Below are positions 37,875 to 47,450 of a stretch of DNA of 64,000 bases, one piece after another. The first letter of the stretch is position 1; the number at the start of each line of letters is the position of its first letter. Origin of the DNA: an uncultured Tolumonas sp. (GTDB lineage: Bacteria; Pseudomonadota; Gammaproteobacteria; Enterobacterales; Aeromonadaceae); NCBI RefSeq assembly GCF_963676665.1, contig NZ_OY781378.1:310001-374000 (forward strand). Direction: 5' to 3'. The notes below the pieces were generated by a model that did not search any database, had not been told where the DNA came from, and saw only the letters and a list, made by a program, of their open reading frames with translations. Both the position numbers and the translations under genes were made by a program.

Positions 37875-38401
37875 AAGCTTGCGCCACCGTAAACAGGATG
37901 TGCCGTTAAGAAAGCTGCCACGCCGGGGGTGGTCATCGCGGTGATAGATTTATGTTGTTGTAACGCAGTACGTATTTTTGTACTCCGCACTGAAATACGC
38001 TCTTTGACCACCAATAATTGCCAGCGCTGGCGAATGTCACTGGCACGGTAAAATTTATCAAAGGCCGCGGCATTATCCGGCCCGATGACCAGTAGTAGTT
38101 GGTCATCCGGCTGAATTCGTGTTTGCAATGCTGCCAGCAAGTCAAAGCTATAGACGGGCTTGTCACTGGCAATTTCATGTTCGATGGCACACAGACTGAC
38201 TCGCGGATCGGCGATGTCTTGCACAAATAATTCAACCATCTGACAGCGTTGTGAGTAGGGCGCCATACTTTTTCCCCACGCATGACGGAAGGCTGGCACC
38301 AGCCAAACCTGATCGCATTGCTTTAACGCCTGTTCCACCACATCTTTGTGGCCCAGTGACGGCGGATTAAAAGCAGAACCCATCACAGCAATTCGGGACA
38401 T
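37871..38401 (-). CDS. Nicotinate/nicotinamide-nucleotide adenylyltransferase family protein (NadD-like)
   Basis: A 176-residue nucleotidyltransferase of the NadD/NMNAT fold. MGSAFNPPSLGHKD replaces the usual G-x-FxPxHxGH, with the second histidine kept, and the C-terminal SVRSTKIRTAL corresponds to the ISSTxxR motif. The expected reaction is adenylation of nicotinate (or nicotinamide) mononucleotide. It is shorter than E. coli NadD (213) and the first histidine is Ser, so it may be a second, specialised enzyme for the salvage route. First gene of a leftward unit with nrtR. Confidence 0.78.
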   Translation of the reverse strand: MSRIAVMGSAFNPPSLGHKDVVEQALKQCDQVWLVPAFRHAWGKSMAPYSQRCQMVELFVQDIADPRVSLCAIEHEIASDKPVYSFDLLAALQTRIQPDDQLLLVIGPDNAAAFDKFYRASDIRQRWQLLVVKERISVRSTKIRTALQQHKSITAMTTPGVAAFLTAHPVYGGASL

Positions 38402-38448
38402 TTCGACACCTTATTCTCATTACTGTCGGCAATAATAATTGACATATT

Positions 38449-38494
38449 GGTTCCTCTGCAATACCTTTATGGCTATTGGTATCTTATAGGAACC
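38449..38494. promoter_or_regulatory. Paired operators between the divergent NAD units (predicted NrtR sites)
   Basis: GGTTCCT-N5-ATACC at 38449-38465 and its inverted partner GGTAT-N5-AGGAACC at 38478-38494 are each 17 bases with ends GGT-N11-ACC. They are identical in the 12 defined positions when one is inverted and are symmetric about 38471.5. One site per divergent operon is a natural reading. Confidence 0.6.
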
Positions 38495-38510
38495 AAATTA
38501 GGGGAATAAA

Positions 38511-39143
38511 ATGAACATTGCGGCCATTGATGTTGATGTGCAAAACACATTTACCCCGGTTTGTCCGGATGAATTACCCGTACCGCAGGGGCATCTGATC
38601 GCTGCTGCGTTAAATGAACAAGCCTCACTCGCGCATTTTCGCATTATGACTAAAGATGCCCATACACCACTGGCTCCATGGGTGGTCAATTCCCACAGCG
38701 AAATGTTTCAGCCTGTTGGCTTGCCCGAAGCCGATATTACTTGGGTGGCTCATGCAGTGCCCGGAAGCAAAGGGTTTGAGCTGATCGACGGTTTACCTGC
38801 TGTGAGCGATTATGACTTTTTGGTCTACAAAGGCATTGAGCCGGCATTCCACCCTTATGGCGCTTGTTATCACGACCTTTCCGAAAAATTATCAACCGGT
38901 TTGATTGAGTGGTTGCATCAGCATCAAGTCACGACGGTGATTCTTGGTGGGCTGGCGCTTGATTACTGCGTAAAAACCACTGCATTACAGCTAAAAAATG
39001 TTGGTTTTAACGTTGTGGTTAATCTTTCTGCCACAAAAGGCATCGCCGATGAAACTGTTCAACAAGCGCTTCAACAAATGCAAAGAGCGGGTATTTCATT
39101 AGCCGCAAATATTGAAGAATTGAAATTACAACTCAACGCCTGA
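38511..39143 (+). CDS. Nicotinamidase-like isochorismatase-fold hydrolase
   Basis: A 210-residue PncA-type amidase converting nicotinamide to nicotinate. The catalytic triad is visible: Asp9 (AIDVDVQNTF), Lys107 (FLVYKGIEP) and Cys153 (GGLALDYCVKTTA). Asp49 and His51 (TKDAHTP) are candidate metal ligands. ATG 38511 follows AGGGGAATAAA. It is the first gene of the pncA-like/pncB/nadE run, which makes NAD salvage its evident role. Confidence 0.88.
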   Translation: MNIAAIDVDVQNTFTPVCPDELPVPQGHLIAAALNEQASLAHFRIMTKDAHTPLAPWVVNSHSEMFQPVGLPEADITWVAHAVPGSKGFELIDGLPAVSDYDFLVYKGIEPAFHPYGACYHDLSEKLSTGLIEWLHQHQVTTVILGGLALDYCVKTTALQLKNVGFNVVVNLSATKGIADETVQQALQQMQRAGISLAANIEELKLQLNA

Positions 39144-39166
39144 ACGCGTGACGGTGGTGACCCTTT

Positions 39167-40399
39167 ATGTCTGACACTCTCTGTGTGCAAAGTCTGACCG
39201 ACACCGATTTTTATAAACTCACCATGCAGCAGGCTTATCTGCATCAACTGCCGAATGCCGAAGGGGTTTGGGAATTTCGCTGTCGCACCGATGAAGACTT
39301 AACCCCGTATGCTGCACAAATTAGCGAGCAATTAGCCGCGTTGGCTGATCTACGCGTCACCGAAAACCAGCTTGATTATCTGCGCAGTCGCGCCCCTTAT
39401 CTGAAAGATGACTATCTCGCCTTCCTGCGCCTGTTTCGTTTCAACATGGCGCAACTCGATGTCAGCATCGACAGCGGTAGCCTGGCTATCAAGGTGCAAG
39501 GACCGCAATTGCACGTTTCGCCGTTTGAAATTCCGGTGATGGCGACGGTCAGTGAGATCCGCAATAAAATACGTTATCCGGAAGTCGATGAGGCGCAAAT
39601 CCGCAACAGCACGCAACATAAAATTGAACAACTGACACGCTTCGGCGATGACGTGGATTTAAGTGATTTTCGCTTTTTTGATTTTGGTACACGCCGTCGC
39701 TTCAGTTATCGCGCACAATACATCGTTGCCGATATGTTGCAACAAGCCTTACCACAGCAATTTGGCGGCACCAGTAATCCGCATTTGGCGCAGGAATTAC
39801 AGTTGCCGTTTTTAGGCACCATGGCACACGAGTGGCTGCAGACTCATCAAGGCTTAAACTACCGTTTGGTTGATAGTCAGAAAGCAGCACTGGAAAACTG
39901 GGTGCGTGAATATCGGGGTGATCTCGGTGTTGCGCTGACTGATGTGATTGGTGTTGATGCGTTTTGCCGCGATTTAGATCGTTATTTCGCCAAACTGTAT
40001 GATGGCTTTCGCCATGACAGTGGTGATCCGCTGGTTTGGGGTGAGAAAATCATTGCTCGCCTGGAAGAGTTGCGTGTTGATCCGACCCGAAAAATGCTGG
40101 TGTTTTCTGATGGGCTGGATTTCACGCGCGCCGTACAAATTTACAAACACTTCAAAGGACGCATACAAACGTCATTTGGCATTGGCACCTGGCTGATGGC
40201 CGATTTTGAAGTGAATAAACCACTGAATGTGGTGATGAAAATGGTCAGTCTTGGCGGGCAACCGGTGGCGAAAATATCCGATAGCCCCGGCAAAACCATG
40301 TGCCACGATCGCGCCTTTCTGACCTATTTAATGGACGTTTTTGCAGTTGATGCCGGTGTGCGTGAGCATGTGTTGCTCCACGCCGGACAGGGAGTATAA
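39167..40399 (+). CDS. pncB: Nicotinate phosphoribosyltransferase
   Basis: A 410-residue enzyme making nicotinate mononucleotide from nicotinate and PRPP with ATP. DTDFYKLTMQQAYLH at the N-terminus, FFDFGTRRRFS, FLGTMAHEW (with the histidine that is phosphorylated) and DGFRHDSGDP are family signatures. Length is slightly above E. coli PncB (400). It lies 23 bases after the nicotinamidase gene and 6 before nadE, so the three are one operon following the Preiss-Handler route. Confidence 0.96.
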   Translation: MSDTLCVQSLTDTDFYKLTMQQAYLHQLPNAEGVWEFRCRTDEDLTPYAAQISEQLAALADLRVTENQLDYLRSRAPYLKDDYLAFLRLFRFNMAQLDVSIDSGSLAIKVQGPQLHVSPFEIPVMATVSEIRNKIRYPEVDEAQIRNSTQHKIEQLTRFGDDVDLSDFRFFDFGTRRRFSYRAQYIVADMLQQALPQQFGGTSNPHLAQELQLPFLGTMAHEWLQTHQGLNYRLVDSQKAALENWVREYRGDLGVALTDVIGVDAFCRDLDRYFAKLYDGFRHDSGDPLVWGEKIIARLEELRVDPTRKMLVFSDGLDFTRAVQIYKHFKGRIQTSFGIGTWLMADFEVNKPLNVVMKMVSLGGQPVAKISDSPGKTMCHDRAFLTYLMDVFAVDAGVREHVLLHAGQGV

Positions 40400-40405
40400 C
40401 GAATT

Positions 40406-42442
40406 ATGCGTCAAACACTGACAATCGCTACCGCGAGTATTAACACCACGCCACTCGATCTCGACGGCAATCTGGCGTTGATCCGCGCCGCGGTCGCTTC
40501 AGCGGTTCAACAACAAGCCGACTTATTGCTGTTGCCGGAACTGGTGCTGACCGGTTATGGTTGCGAAGACATGTTTTTCTCCGCCGATTGGATTGAAACC
40601 ATCCCTGATTATCTGAATCAGTTAGCGGAGTCTTTACCTCCCTCGTTGATGGTCGCAGTCGGTTTTCCACTGCTTATCACCGGTGGGCAAGTTTTTAATG
40701 CCGTAGCATTACTGAGCCAATACCAAATCCATGGTGTGGTGTGTAAACAACATCTGGCGCGTAATGGCATTCACTACGAACCGCGCTGGTTTACGCCGTG
40801 GCCTGCGGGTGAAGTGATGACGCTCGATCTGGCTGGGCAAAATGTACCGGTTGGCGACATCGTGTTTGAGGTGGAAGGCATTCGTTTGGGCTTTGAGATC
40901 TGTGAAGACTCATGGGTGGCATCGCGTCCGGGCCGCAGTCTGTATGAACGTCAGGTCGATGTGATTTTGAACCCTTCCGCCAGCCATTTTGCCTTGGGTA
41001 AACAGAAAGTCCGCCGCCAGTTTGTCTGCGAAGGTTCACGTGCCTATGGCGCAGTGTATGTCTACACCAACCTGCTGGGTTGTGAAGCCGGTCGTGCGGT
41101 ATATGACGGCGATGCCATGATTGCCAGCAATGGCGAATTGGTGATGAGTTCCGACCGTTTAAGTTTTGCGCCGTGGCGTGTGCAGTCGGCCACGGTTGAT
41201 ATCGGGTTGAACCGTTCGCAACGCATGATTAGCAGTCAGCGTCTGCAACCCGCCGAACAGCGCGGCATCATTGAGGTGCCGTTTAACTGGCATGCCGAAG
41301 ATTACAGCCGTGCATTATCGCCACAAACGACGTTTGCTGATGAAGATCCGCATGCGGCAGCTTGTCGTGCTATTGCGCTGGGCTTGTGGGACTGGCAGCG
41401 GAAAACCTACACCAGCGGTTATGCGTTAAGTCTCAGTGGTGGCGCTGATTCGGCGCTTTGTGGCACCTTGGTGTGGTTTGCTCAGGTGCAGGCTGCGCTG
41501 ACGTTGGGCGAAGAAACCTACCGTCAGGTGTTGGCGCAAGGGCGTATTGATGTGCCGGTGCGTGGAGATAAACCGCTGCTGGCGTGGATCCACGATGATG
41601 TAATGCCGAATGTGCTGACTACGGTTTATCAAGGCTCGGCGCACAGTGGCAATGTGACTCGCAGTGCTGCCGCAGGCTTGGCCGATGAAATGGGCGCACA
41701 GCATCACGACTGGTCGATTGCCGAACTGGTAGCTGGTTATCTGAAACTGGTCAACGATCTCACGCCTGAGAACCCAATGACGTGGGAAAAAGACGATCTG
41801 GCGCTGCAAAACATTCAGGCGCGAGTGCGCTCGCCGGGCATTTGGCTGATTGCCAATCGTCAGAATAAGTTGCTGATGGCAACCTCGAATCTGTCAGAAG
41901 CCAGTGTTGGTTATTGCACGATGGATGGTGACACCTCTGGTGTCTTGTCACCGATTGGTGGCGTGAGTAAATCGCGCGTGTTGCAGATCAACCGCTACAT
42001 CATGGAACAGGGCATTCCGCTACAAGACAGCCCCGATCTGCCGCGGCTGGCATTAGCAGCCATGGAAGCGATCGTGCATCAGGCACCAACCGCCGAGCTG
42101 CGCCCAGTGGAACAAACCGATGAAGCCGATCTGATGCCATATCCGGTGATGGATGCCATCCGTCGTATTAACCAAACCCAGAATGTCACACCGAAAGGGG
42201 TGTTGCAGGTGCTGTTACGTGGTGAATATGCGCAGATGTATACCAAAGAACAGCTGGTGGCGTGGATCAAACGTTACTTTGGTCTGTATTGCCGTAATCA
42301 GTGGAAACGTGAGCGTATCGCCGCCAGTTTCCATATTGAAGCCGACAGTGCCGATCCGAAGACCTACCGCCGTTTCCCTATTTTGGCCAATCAGCTAAAA
42401 CGGGAACTCGCCGAAATGGAAGCATTTGCGCGTCAGATCTAG
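40406..42442 (+). CDS. nadE: Glutamine-dependent NAD(+) synthetase
   Basis: A 678-residue two-domain enzyme. Residues 1-300 are a nitrilase-type glutaminase with triad Glu45, Lys114 and Cys166 (FEICEDSW). From about 320 an ATP-pyrophosphatase domain carries SLSGGADSALC. It amidates deamido-NAD using glutamine. The long glutamine-dependent form differs from the short ammonia-dependent E. coli NadE. Third gene of the operon. The four enzymes here cover nicotinamide to NAD completely. Confidence 0.96.
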   Translation: MRQTLTIATASINTTPLDLDGNLALIRAAVASAVQQQADLLLLPELVLTGYGCEDMFFSADWIETIPDYLNQLAESLPPSLMVAVGFPLLITGGQVFNAVALLSQYQIHGVVCKQHLARNGIHYEPRWFTPWPAGEVMTLDLAGQNVPVGDIVFEVEGIRLGFEICEDSWVASRPGRSLYERQVDVILNPSASHFALGKQKVRRQFVCEGSRAYGAVYVYTNLLGCEAGRAVYDGDAMIASNGELVMSSDRLSFAPWRVQSATVDIGLNRSQRMISSQRLQPAEQRGIIEVPFNWHAEDYSRALSPQTTFADEDPHAAACRAIALGLWDWQRKTYTSGYALSLSGGADSALCGTLVWFAQVQAALTLGEETYRQVLAQGRIDVPVRGDKPLLAWIHDDVMPNVLTTVYQGSAHSGNVTRSAAAGLADEMGAQHHDWSIAELVAGYLKLVNDLTPENPMTWEKDDLALQNIQARVRSPGIWLIANRQNKLLMATSNLSEASVGYCTMDGDTSGVLSPIGGVSKSRVLQINRYIMEQGIPLQDSPDLPRLALAAMEAIVHQAPTAELRPVEQTDEADLMPYPVMDAIRRINQTQNVTPKGVLQVLLRGEYAQMYTKEQLVAWIKRYFGLYCRNQWKRERIAASFHIEADSADPKTYRRFPILANQLKRELAEMEAFARQI

Positions 42443-42447
42443 CTTGT

Positions 42448-42474
42448 CAGAGGGCATGCACGTCATGCCCTCTG
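42448..42474. terminator. Strong hairpin between convergent nadE and copZ
   Basis: Perfect 11-bp stem CAGAGGGCATG/CATGCCCTCTG with a 5-base loop, but no T-tract on either side. It may protect 3' ends or terminate weakly. Confidence 0.45.
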
Positions 42475-42485
42475 AATTCAGCCGA

Positions 42486-42683
42486 TCAGATTACTGCTGG
42501 GGTATAACCCGCATCATCCAGCAACGCAACTAACGCATCGGCTGTCAATGTTCCTTCCACCGCCACTTTATGCTGGCTTAAATCAATCTCGATCTTGGCG
42601 TTTTGATCTGCTTGTTGGATCAGCTTCGTGATCGTGGCAACACAATGCTGGCAAGTCATGTCAGGTACGTGCAGTGTGGTCAT
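42486..42683 (-). CDS. copZ: Copper chaperone, CopZ-like heavy-metal-associated domain
   Basis: A 65-residue ferredoxin-like HMA domain with the metal motif MTCQHC (Cys11, Cys14). It would carry Cu(I) to the CopA ATPase encoded divergently. The upstream region holds a CueR-type promoter. Length is typical of CopZ. Confidence 0.88.
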   Translation of the reverse strand: MTTLHVPDMTCQHCVATITKLIQQADQNAKIEIDLSQHKVAVEGTLTADALVALLDDAGYTPAVI

Positions 42684-42709
42684 GGTGTTTCTCCTTGGGT
42701 CTTTTTATT

Positions 42710-42740
42710 ACTTTGCACCTTCCCATTGTTGGAAGGTCAA
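42710..42740 (-). promoter_or_regulatory. CueR-type promoter for copZ
   Basis: On the minus strand TTGACC, a 19-base spacer and CAAAGT. The dyad ACCTTCC-N7-GGAAGGT (42717-42737) fills the spacer. The long spacer with central dyad is the hallmark of MerR/CueR promoters. Confidence 0.75.
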
Positions 42741-42776
42741 GCCGGTATAACAGAAAAAATTGTTTAAATAACCAAC

Positions 42777-42807
42777 TTGACCTTGCCATGATGTCAAGGC
42801 TGAAGCT
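42777..42807 (+). promoter_or_regulatory. CueR-type promoter for copA
   Basis: TTGACC (42777-42782), 19 bases, then GAAGCT. The dyad CCTTG-N9-CAAGG (42781-42799) overlaps the spacer. It faces away from the copZ promoter. Confidence 0.65.
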
Positions 42808-42838
42808 ATTACTATAGCAAGTGGGTTGGAGATAAATC

Positions 42839-45244
42839 ATGACCGAACATACAACACAGCGTGTCGTTTTACCCATACAAGGCATGCATTGCGCCGCCTG
42901 CGTGACACGGCTGGAAAAAGTGCTGGGTAAGGTGGCCGGTGTTACGCAAGCCAATGTCAATTTAGCGACCGAAAAAGCCCAGATAGAAAGTGATAGCCCG
43001 TTACCGGTGGCTGATTTAATTGCGGTGGTGGATAAAGCCGGTTTTAGCGTGCCACAGCGAGTCATCACCTTACAAATCAAGGGAATGCATTGTGCTGCTT
43101 GCGTCACTCGGCTGGAAAAAGTCTTACGTCGCGAACCGGGCGTTATTTCGGCAGTGGTGAATCTGGCAACGGAAAAAGCACGTATACAAGCAGTTGCTGA
43201 TGTCGCCGATGGGCAACTCTTGCAGGCGATTTCGCGAGCCGGATATGAAGGTGTGTTGCCTGACAATAACAGCATAATTACAGCCGAACAGGATAAAAAT
43301 AAGCGTGATACCGACCGCGACTGGTTGATTGCTGGTGCGCTTTGCACCGCACCACTGTTGTTACCGATGCTGGCTGGATTGTGGGGCGCGCAATTCCAGC
43401 TGCCGGAGTTCTGGCAATGGTTACTGGCTTCGATAGTGCAGTTTGGGCTGGGTTGGCGCTTCTATCGTGGTGCCTGGGCTGCCGTGCGGGTCGGCAGCAG
43501 CAATATGGATGTGCTGGTCGCGTTAGGCACGACAGCAGCCTATGGCTTGTCGCTCTATCAATGGCTGTTTCAGGCACATCATGCCCATCTCTATTTTGAA
43601 TCCTCCGCGACGGTAATTACGCTGGTTTGGTTTGGTAAATGGCTGGAGCAGCGTGCCAAACGGCAGACCAGTGAGGCTATTCGTGCGTTGCAGGCACTGC
43701 GCCCGGAACAGGCGTGGGTGGAACGCGATGGTCAGGCGCAATGGCTGGCATTGGCGCTGTTACAACTGGGCGATCGGGTGCGGGTGCGTGCCGGGGAACG
43801 CATTCCTGTTGATGGCGTGATTGTTGATGGTGCCAGTCATCTGGATGAATCGTTACTGACCGGCGAAAGTTTACCGGTCAGTAAACAGGCCGGCGATAGC
43901 GTCAGCACGGGGGCGATGAATGGGGAAGGGCTGTTGTGGCTAAAGACCACGGCACTGGGGGAAAACACCTTACTGGCGCGGATCATTGCACGTGTTGAAC
44001 AAGCACAGATGGCAAAACCGCCAATCCAGCAAAAAGTCGATCAGATCAGCGCGGTGTTTGTTCCGATCGTATTGGTTTTGGCACTGCTCACCGTCACCGG
44101 TTGGTATCTGTTTACCGGGTTAGGCGAACCGGCACTCATTCATGCTGTTTCGGTGCTGGTCATTGCTTGCCCCTGCGCACTGGGGTTGGCAACGCCGGCA
44201 GCCATTATGGCGGGAACCGGTACGGCGGCGCGGCATGGTATTTTGATCCGCGATGCCGAGGTGCTGGAAAAAGCCGAAAAAGTGAACATGGTGGTGTTTG
44301 ATAAAACCGGCACGCTGACGCAAGGGCATCCGGCATTATGCGCCCAGCAAGCAGTTGGTATCAGTGAGCAACAAGCATTGTTACTGGCGGCGGCATTGCA
44401 ACAGGGCAGCGCGCATCCACTCGGGGTGGCACTACAAAATGCGGCACAGCAACAAGCCTTAGATTTACCGACCTTGTCAGAGGTGAGCACGACGGCAGGA
44501 ATTGGTGTGCAAGGCCAATGGCAGAATGTCACTTATGCACTGGTCGGCGGGCAAGGATTAGTACAACGTCAGCTAACACCAGAAAGCACCTTGCAAGCTG
44601 GAGTGGAATTGCAATATCAGCAAGGGCGAACCGTCTCCTGGCTGATTGCCGGCGAGCAAGTTGTGGCTTGGTTTGCATTTCAAGATCCACCGAAAGCAGA
44701 AGCGGCTGCAGCCATCAAAACACTGCAACAGCAGGGCATAAAAGTAGCGCTGCTGAGTGGTGATCATCAACAAAGCGTGCAGCAGATGGCCGATCTGCTC
44801 GGCATTGATGAAATGGCGGCACAAGTGTTACCAGAACAGAAAGCTGAAGCGATCGTGCGCTGGCGTAAACAGGGTTTTGTTGTCGCCATGGTGGGCGATG
44901 GCATTAACGATGCGCCCGCGTTGGCCGAGTCAGATCTGGGTATAGCCATGGGATCGGGCACCGATGTGGCAATGGCCAGTGCCGCGATGACATTGATGCG
45001 TAACGATCCACGTGCGGTAGCGGATGCATTAGTAATTGCCCGTTTAACCAGTCGCAAGATCCGGCAAAATCTGTTCTGGGCATTTATCTACAATGTGGTG
45101 GCGTTACCACTCGCGGTATTTGGTTTTCTCGACCCGATGTTGGCGGGGGCGGCGATGGCATTCAGCTCTGTCAGTGTCGTGACAAATGCCTTATGGTTAA
45201 CCCGCTGGCAGCCCAAATGGGCGATCGGAAAGGCTGTGTTGTAG
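42839..45244 (+). CDS. copA: Copper-exporting P1B-type ATPase
   Basis: An 801-residue inner-membrane Cu(I) exporter. Two N-terminal HMA domains each have GMHCAAC (near residues 15 and 80). Eight helices follow, with the metal-binding ACPCALG, actuator TGES, phosphorylation site DKTGT, nucleotide-domain SAHPLG and hinge GDGINDAPAL. All motifs are intact. ATG 42839 starts 62 bases after the copA-side -35 box. cueR follows after 21 bases, so copper should induce both. Confidence 0.96.
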   Translation: MTEHTTQRVVLPIQGMHCAACVTRLEKVLGKVAGVTQANVNLATEKAQIESDSPLPVADLIAVVDKAGFSVPQRVITLQIKGMHCAACVTRLEKVLRREPGVISAVVNLATEKARIQAVADVADGQLLQAISRAGYEGVLPDNNSIITAEQDKNKRDTDRDWLIAGALCTAPLLLPMLAGLWGAQFQLPEFWQWLLASIVQFGLGWRFYRGAWAAVRVGSSNMDVLVALGTTAAYGLSLYQWLFQAHHAHLYFESSATVITLVWFGKWLEQRAKRQTSEAIRALQALRPEQAWVERDGQAQWLALALLQLGDRVRVRAGERIPVDGVIVDGASHLDESLLTGESLPVSKQAGDSVSTGAMNGEGLLWLKTTALGENTLLARIIARVEQAQMAKPPIQQKVDQISAVFVPIVLVLALLTVTGWYLFTGLGEPALIHAVSVLVIACPCALGLATPAAIMAGTGTAARHGILIRDAEVLEKAEKVNMVVFDKTGTLTQGHPALCAQQAVGISEQQALLLAAALQQGSAHPLGVALQNAAQQQALDLPTLSEVSTTAGIGVQGQWQNVTYALVGGQGLVQRQLTPESTLQAGVELQYQQGRTVSWLIAGEQVVAWFAFQDPPKAEAAAAIKTLQQQGIKVALLSGDHQQSVQQMADLLGIDEMAAQVLPEQKAEAIVRWRKQGFVVAMVGDGINDAPALAESDLGIAMGSGTDVAMASAAMTLMRNDPRAVADALVIARLTSRKIRQNLFWAFIYNVVALPLAVFGFLDPMLAGAAMAFSSVSVVTNALWLTRWQPKWAIGKAVL

Positions 45245-45265
45245 GAGAAAAGGGAGTAGTAAGTC

Positions 45266-45703
45266 ATGTCTGAAATTTTTCTGACCATCGGTGAAATGGC
45301 CAAACGCAGTGGGCTGACGGCCAAGATGATCCGGCATTATGAAAGTTTGGCGTTATTGCCACCCGCAGTGCGTAGTGAAGCCGGTTACCGGCATTATCAG
45401 GAACAGGACGTACAGCAACTGCGTTTTATCCGACAGGCCCGAGAGCTGGGTTTTTCGCTACCGCAAATTGGTGAACTGCTCAATTTATGGCATGACCAGC
45501 AGCGACCAAGCAGTAAGGTGAAGCAGGTAGCACAGCAACATATTGCAGTATTAGAGCAAAAAATTACTGAGTTAACGCAGATGAAAAGTACGCTGGAAGC
45601 ACTGGTGAGTCGTTGTCATGGTGATGACAGTTCTGATTGTCCAATTCTGGATGAGTTGGCTCAGTCATCGGGTGCTTGCTGTCATTGTGTCGAAGCAGAA
45701 TAG
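45266..45703 (+). CDS. cueR: Copper-responsive MerR-family regulator CueR
   Basis: A 145-residue MerR-family activator. The N-terminal helix-turn-helix is at residues 5-45 (TIGEMAKRSGLTAKMIRHYE), followed by a dimerisation helix. The Cu(I) site is Cys117 and Cys125 in CHGDDSSDCPIL, matching the CueR C-x7-C loop, and the tail has CCHC. It should bind the two divergent dyad promoters between copZ and copA. AGGGAG precedes the start. Confidence 0.93.
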   Translation: MSEIFLTIGEMAKRSGLTAKMIRHYESLALLPPAVRSEAGYRHYQEQDVQQLRFIRQARELGFSLPQIGELLNLWHDQQRPSSKVKQVAQQHIAVLEQKITELTQMKSTLEALVSRCHGDDSSDCPILDELAQSSGACCHCVEAE

Positions 45704-45713
45704 ATAGACGGAT

Positions 45714-45737
45714 AGCGGCATGATTGATCATGCCGCT
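45714..45737. terminator. Hairpin between convergent cueR and chemoreceptor genes
   Basis: Perfect 10-bp stem AGCGGCATGA/TCATGCCGCT, loop TTGA, no T-tract. Confidence 0.5.
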
Positions 45738-45746
45738 GTTGAGATA

Positions 45747-47450
45747 TTAATGACGGGTAGGCAATTTGTAACTGCGGACCATCTCATCCATCATTTGGGC
45801 ATGCTGGTTTAGCGTCATACTGGCTTGCGCTAAATCAGTCACCACCTGCTCGGTTTCTTCCACCGAATCACGAATAGCGACCAAACTGTCAGCGACCTGA
45901 TCAGCGACCACACCTTGTTCTTCGGCAGACGCAGCTATCATCTCACTGCGTTCTGCTAAATGGCCGGTCTGTGCCGCAATTTCTTCAAAGCCGGTGCTGG
46001 CTTTCTGGGCATTTTCGACCGCCATATTGGCAGCATCAATACTATTTTGCATCAATGAGACGGCCTGACGGGTACCTTGTTGCAGGCCAGCGATCATATT
46101 GGCGATTTCCTGCGTGGCTTGTTGTGTACGACTGGCCAATGTACGAACTTCATCGGCGACTACGGCAAAACCGCGACCTTGTTCACCAGCACGTGCTGCT
46201 TCAATCGCGGCATTCAGCGCCAACAGATTGGTTTGTTCGGAAATACCGCGAATCGTGTCAACGACCGAGCCGATCACTGCTACCTTTTGCTCAACGCCAT
46301 TTACGGAGTCCGCGCTGGTGGATAAATTATCAAACAAGGTATTCATTGAATTGATGGCATCACGGATTTGTTTCACGCCGGATGCGGCCAGCTGATCAGT
46401 ATTACGCGTGGCATCCGATGCATCATTGGCATTACGTGCGACTTCTCGCACGGTAGTAGCCATCTCTTCCATGGATGCGGCGACAGAGTCCAGACGCAGG
46501 CGTTCATCACGCACCGCATGATCAACCTGACTCATGCCAGTATTCATTTGTGCCGAGGCGCTAGCCAGAGAAAGTGACATCTCTTGTTGTTGCAGCAGCA
46601 TTTGCGCCAGATTATTCCGGGTTTCTTCTACTGCCCGGTCAATTTGAGCAAACTCATCTTTCCCGCTGCTTTTTTGTGGCTGGCTTAAATTACGTTGCGT
46701 AATACGACTTAGTGCCTGTAACGAAGCGTGTACTTGCTGGCCGATTGCTTTACTAAACAGAGTAATAACGCCGCCAATTAACAACAGCATGATGGCGATT
46801 AGCTCGGCACTTTGTTTCAGATAATTGGTAAAGGCGCGATCGGCACGATCCACATAAACACCGGATACCAGCATGTAATCGCCCAACGGATAAACATGAG
46901 CGACCTTAAGAATACGTTCGGTCGTGCCTGGTTTTACATAAGGGTAAACGATGGATTCTGGTGTATTACCTTGACCAATACGTGCAAAGGCTTGGTTTAC
47001 ATTTTCATCACGGCCTTCGACTTGTACGGGATCTAACATGCCGCCTTCACGGCTGGCACTTGGTGGATAAATAATCAATTTACCCTGTCGGTCGGTCAGG
47101 AAAGCATAACCAGATTGATCTTTTTCCCAACGCGTATTCATCAGTGTTTGACGGGCAATTGTCATGAATTTAGTTGGTTCATTCTGTAATGCTGCCGCAA
47201 GTTGCGCATGTAATCCCTGCACTTGATTAACCATGCCATGCACAATTTCTTCTCGGATCACATCCCGCGCCGAGTAAGCATTCCATAGGTTGCCGGCAAT
47301 GGTACATAACATCACCAAAGCCAATAAGATCATCATCTTTCCGGCAAAACGGAAATTGGCGATAAATTTACTAAAACCGGATGAGGAATGACTCGTGGAT
47401 GTACCATATTCCGCTGTTCGGTAGGTATAAGCTTCCTGATAACTGGCCAT
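45747..47450 (-). CDS. Methyl-accepting chemotaxis protein with small Cache sensor
   Basis: A 567-residue chemoreceptor. A long cytoplasmic N-terminal tail (1-35) precedes helix 1 (about 37-58). A single sCache-type periplasmic domain covers 60-212 ([36 protein letters not shown]), then helix 2 (about 214-236), HAMP and the signalling domain with [20 protein letters not shown]. sCache_2 receptors often bind short organic acids; the ligand here is unknown. Upstream on the same strand is a possible leader hairpin, GGCGACA/TGTCGCC at 47508-47546. Confidence 0.9.
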   Translation of the reverse strand: MASYQEAYTYRTAEYGTSTSHSSSGFSKFIANFRFAGKMMILLALVMLCTIAGNLWNAYSARDVIREEIVHGMVNQVQGLHAQLAAALQNEPTKFMTIARQTLMNTRWEKDQSGYAFLTDRQGKLIIYPPSASREGGMLDPVQVEGRDENVNQAFARIGQGNTPESIVYPYVKPGTTERILKVAHVYPLGDYMLVSGVYVDRADRAFTNYLKQSAELIAIMLLLIGGVITLFSKAIGQQVHASLQALSRITQRNLSQPQKSSGKDEFAQIDRAVEETRNNLAQMLLQQQEMSLSLASASAQMNTGMSQVDHAVRDERLRLDSVAASMEEMATTVREVARNANDASDATRNTDQLAASGVKQIRDAINSMNTLFDNLSTSADSVNGVEQKVAVIGSVVDTIRGISEQTNLLALNAAIEAARAGEQGRGFAVVADEVRTLASRTQQATQEIANMIAGLQQGTRQAVSLMQNSIDAANMAVENAQKASTGFEEIAAQTGHLAERSEMIAASAEEQGVVADQVADSLVAIRDSVEETEQVVTDLAQASMTLNQHAQMMDEMVRSYKLPTRH

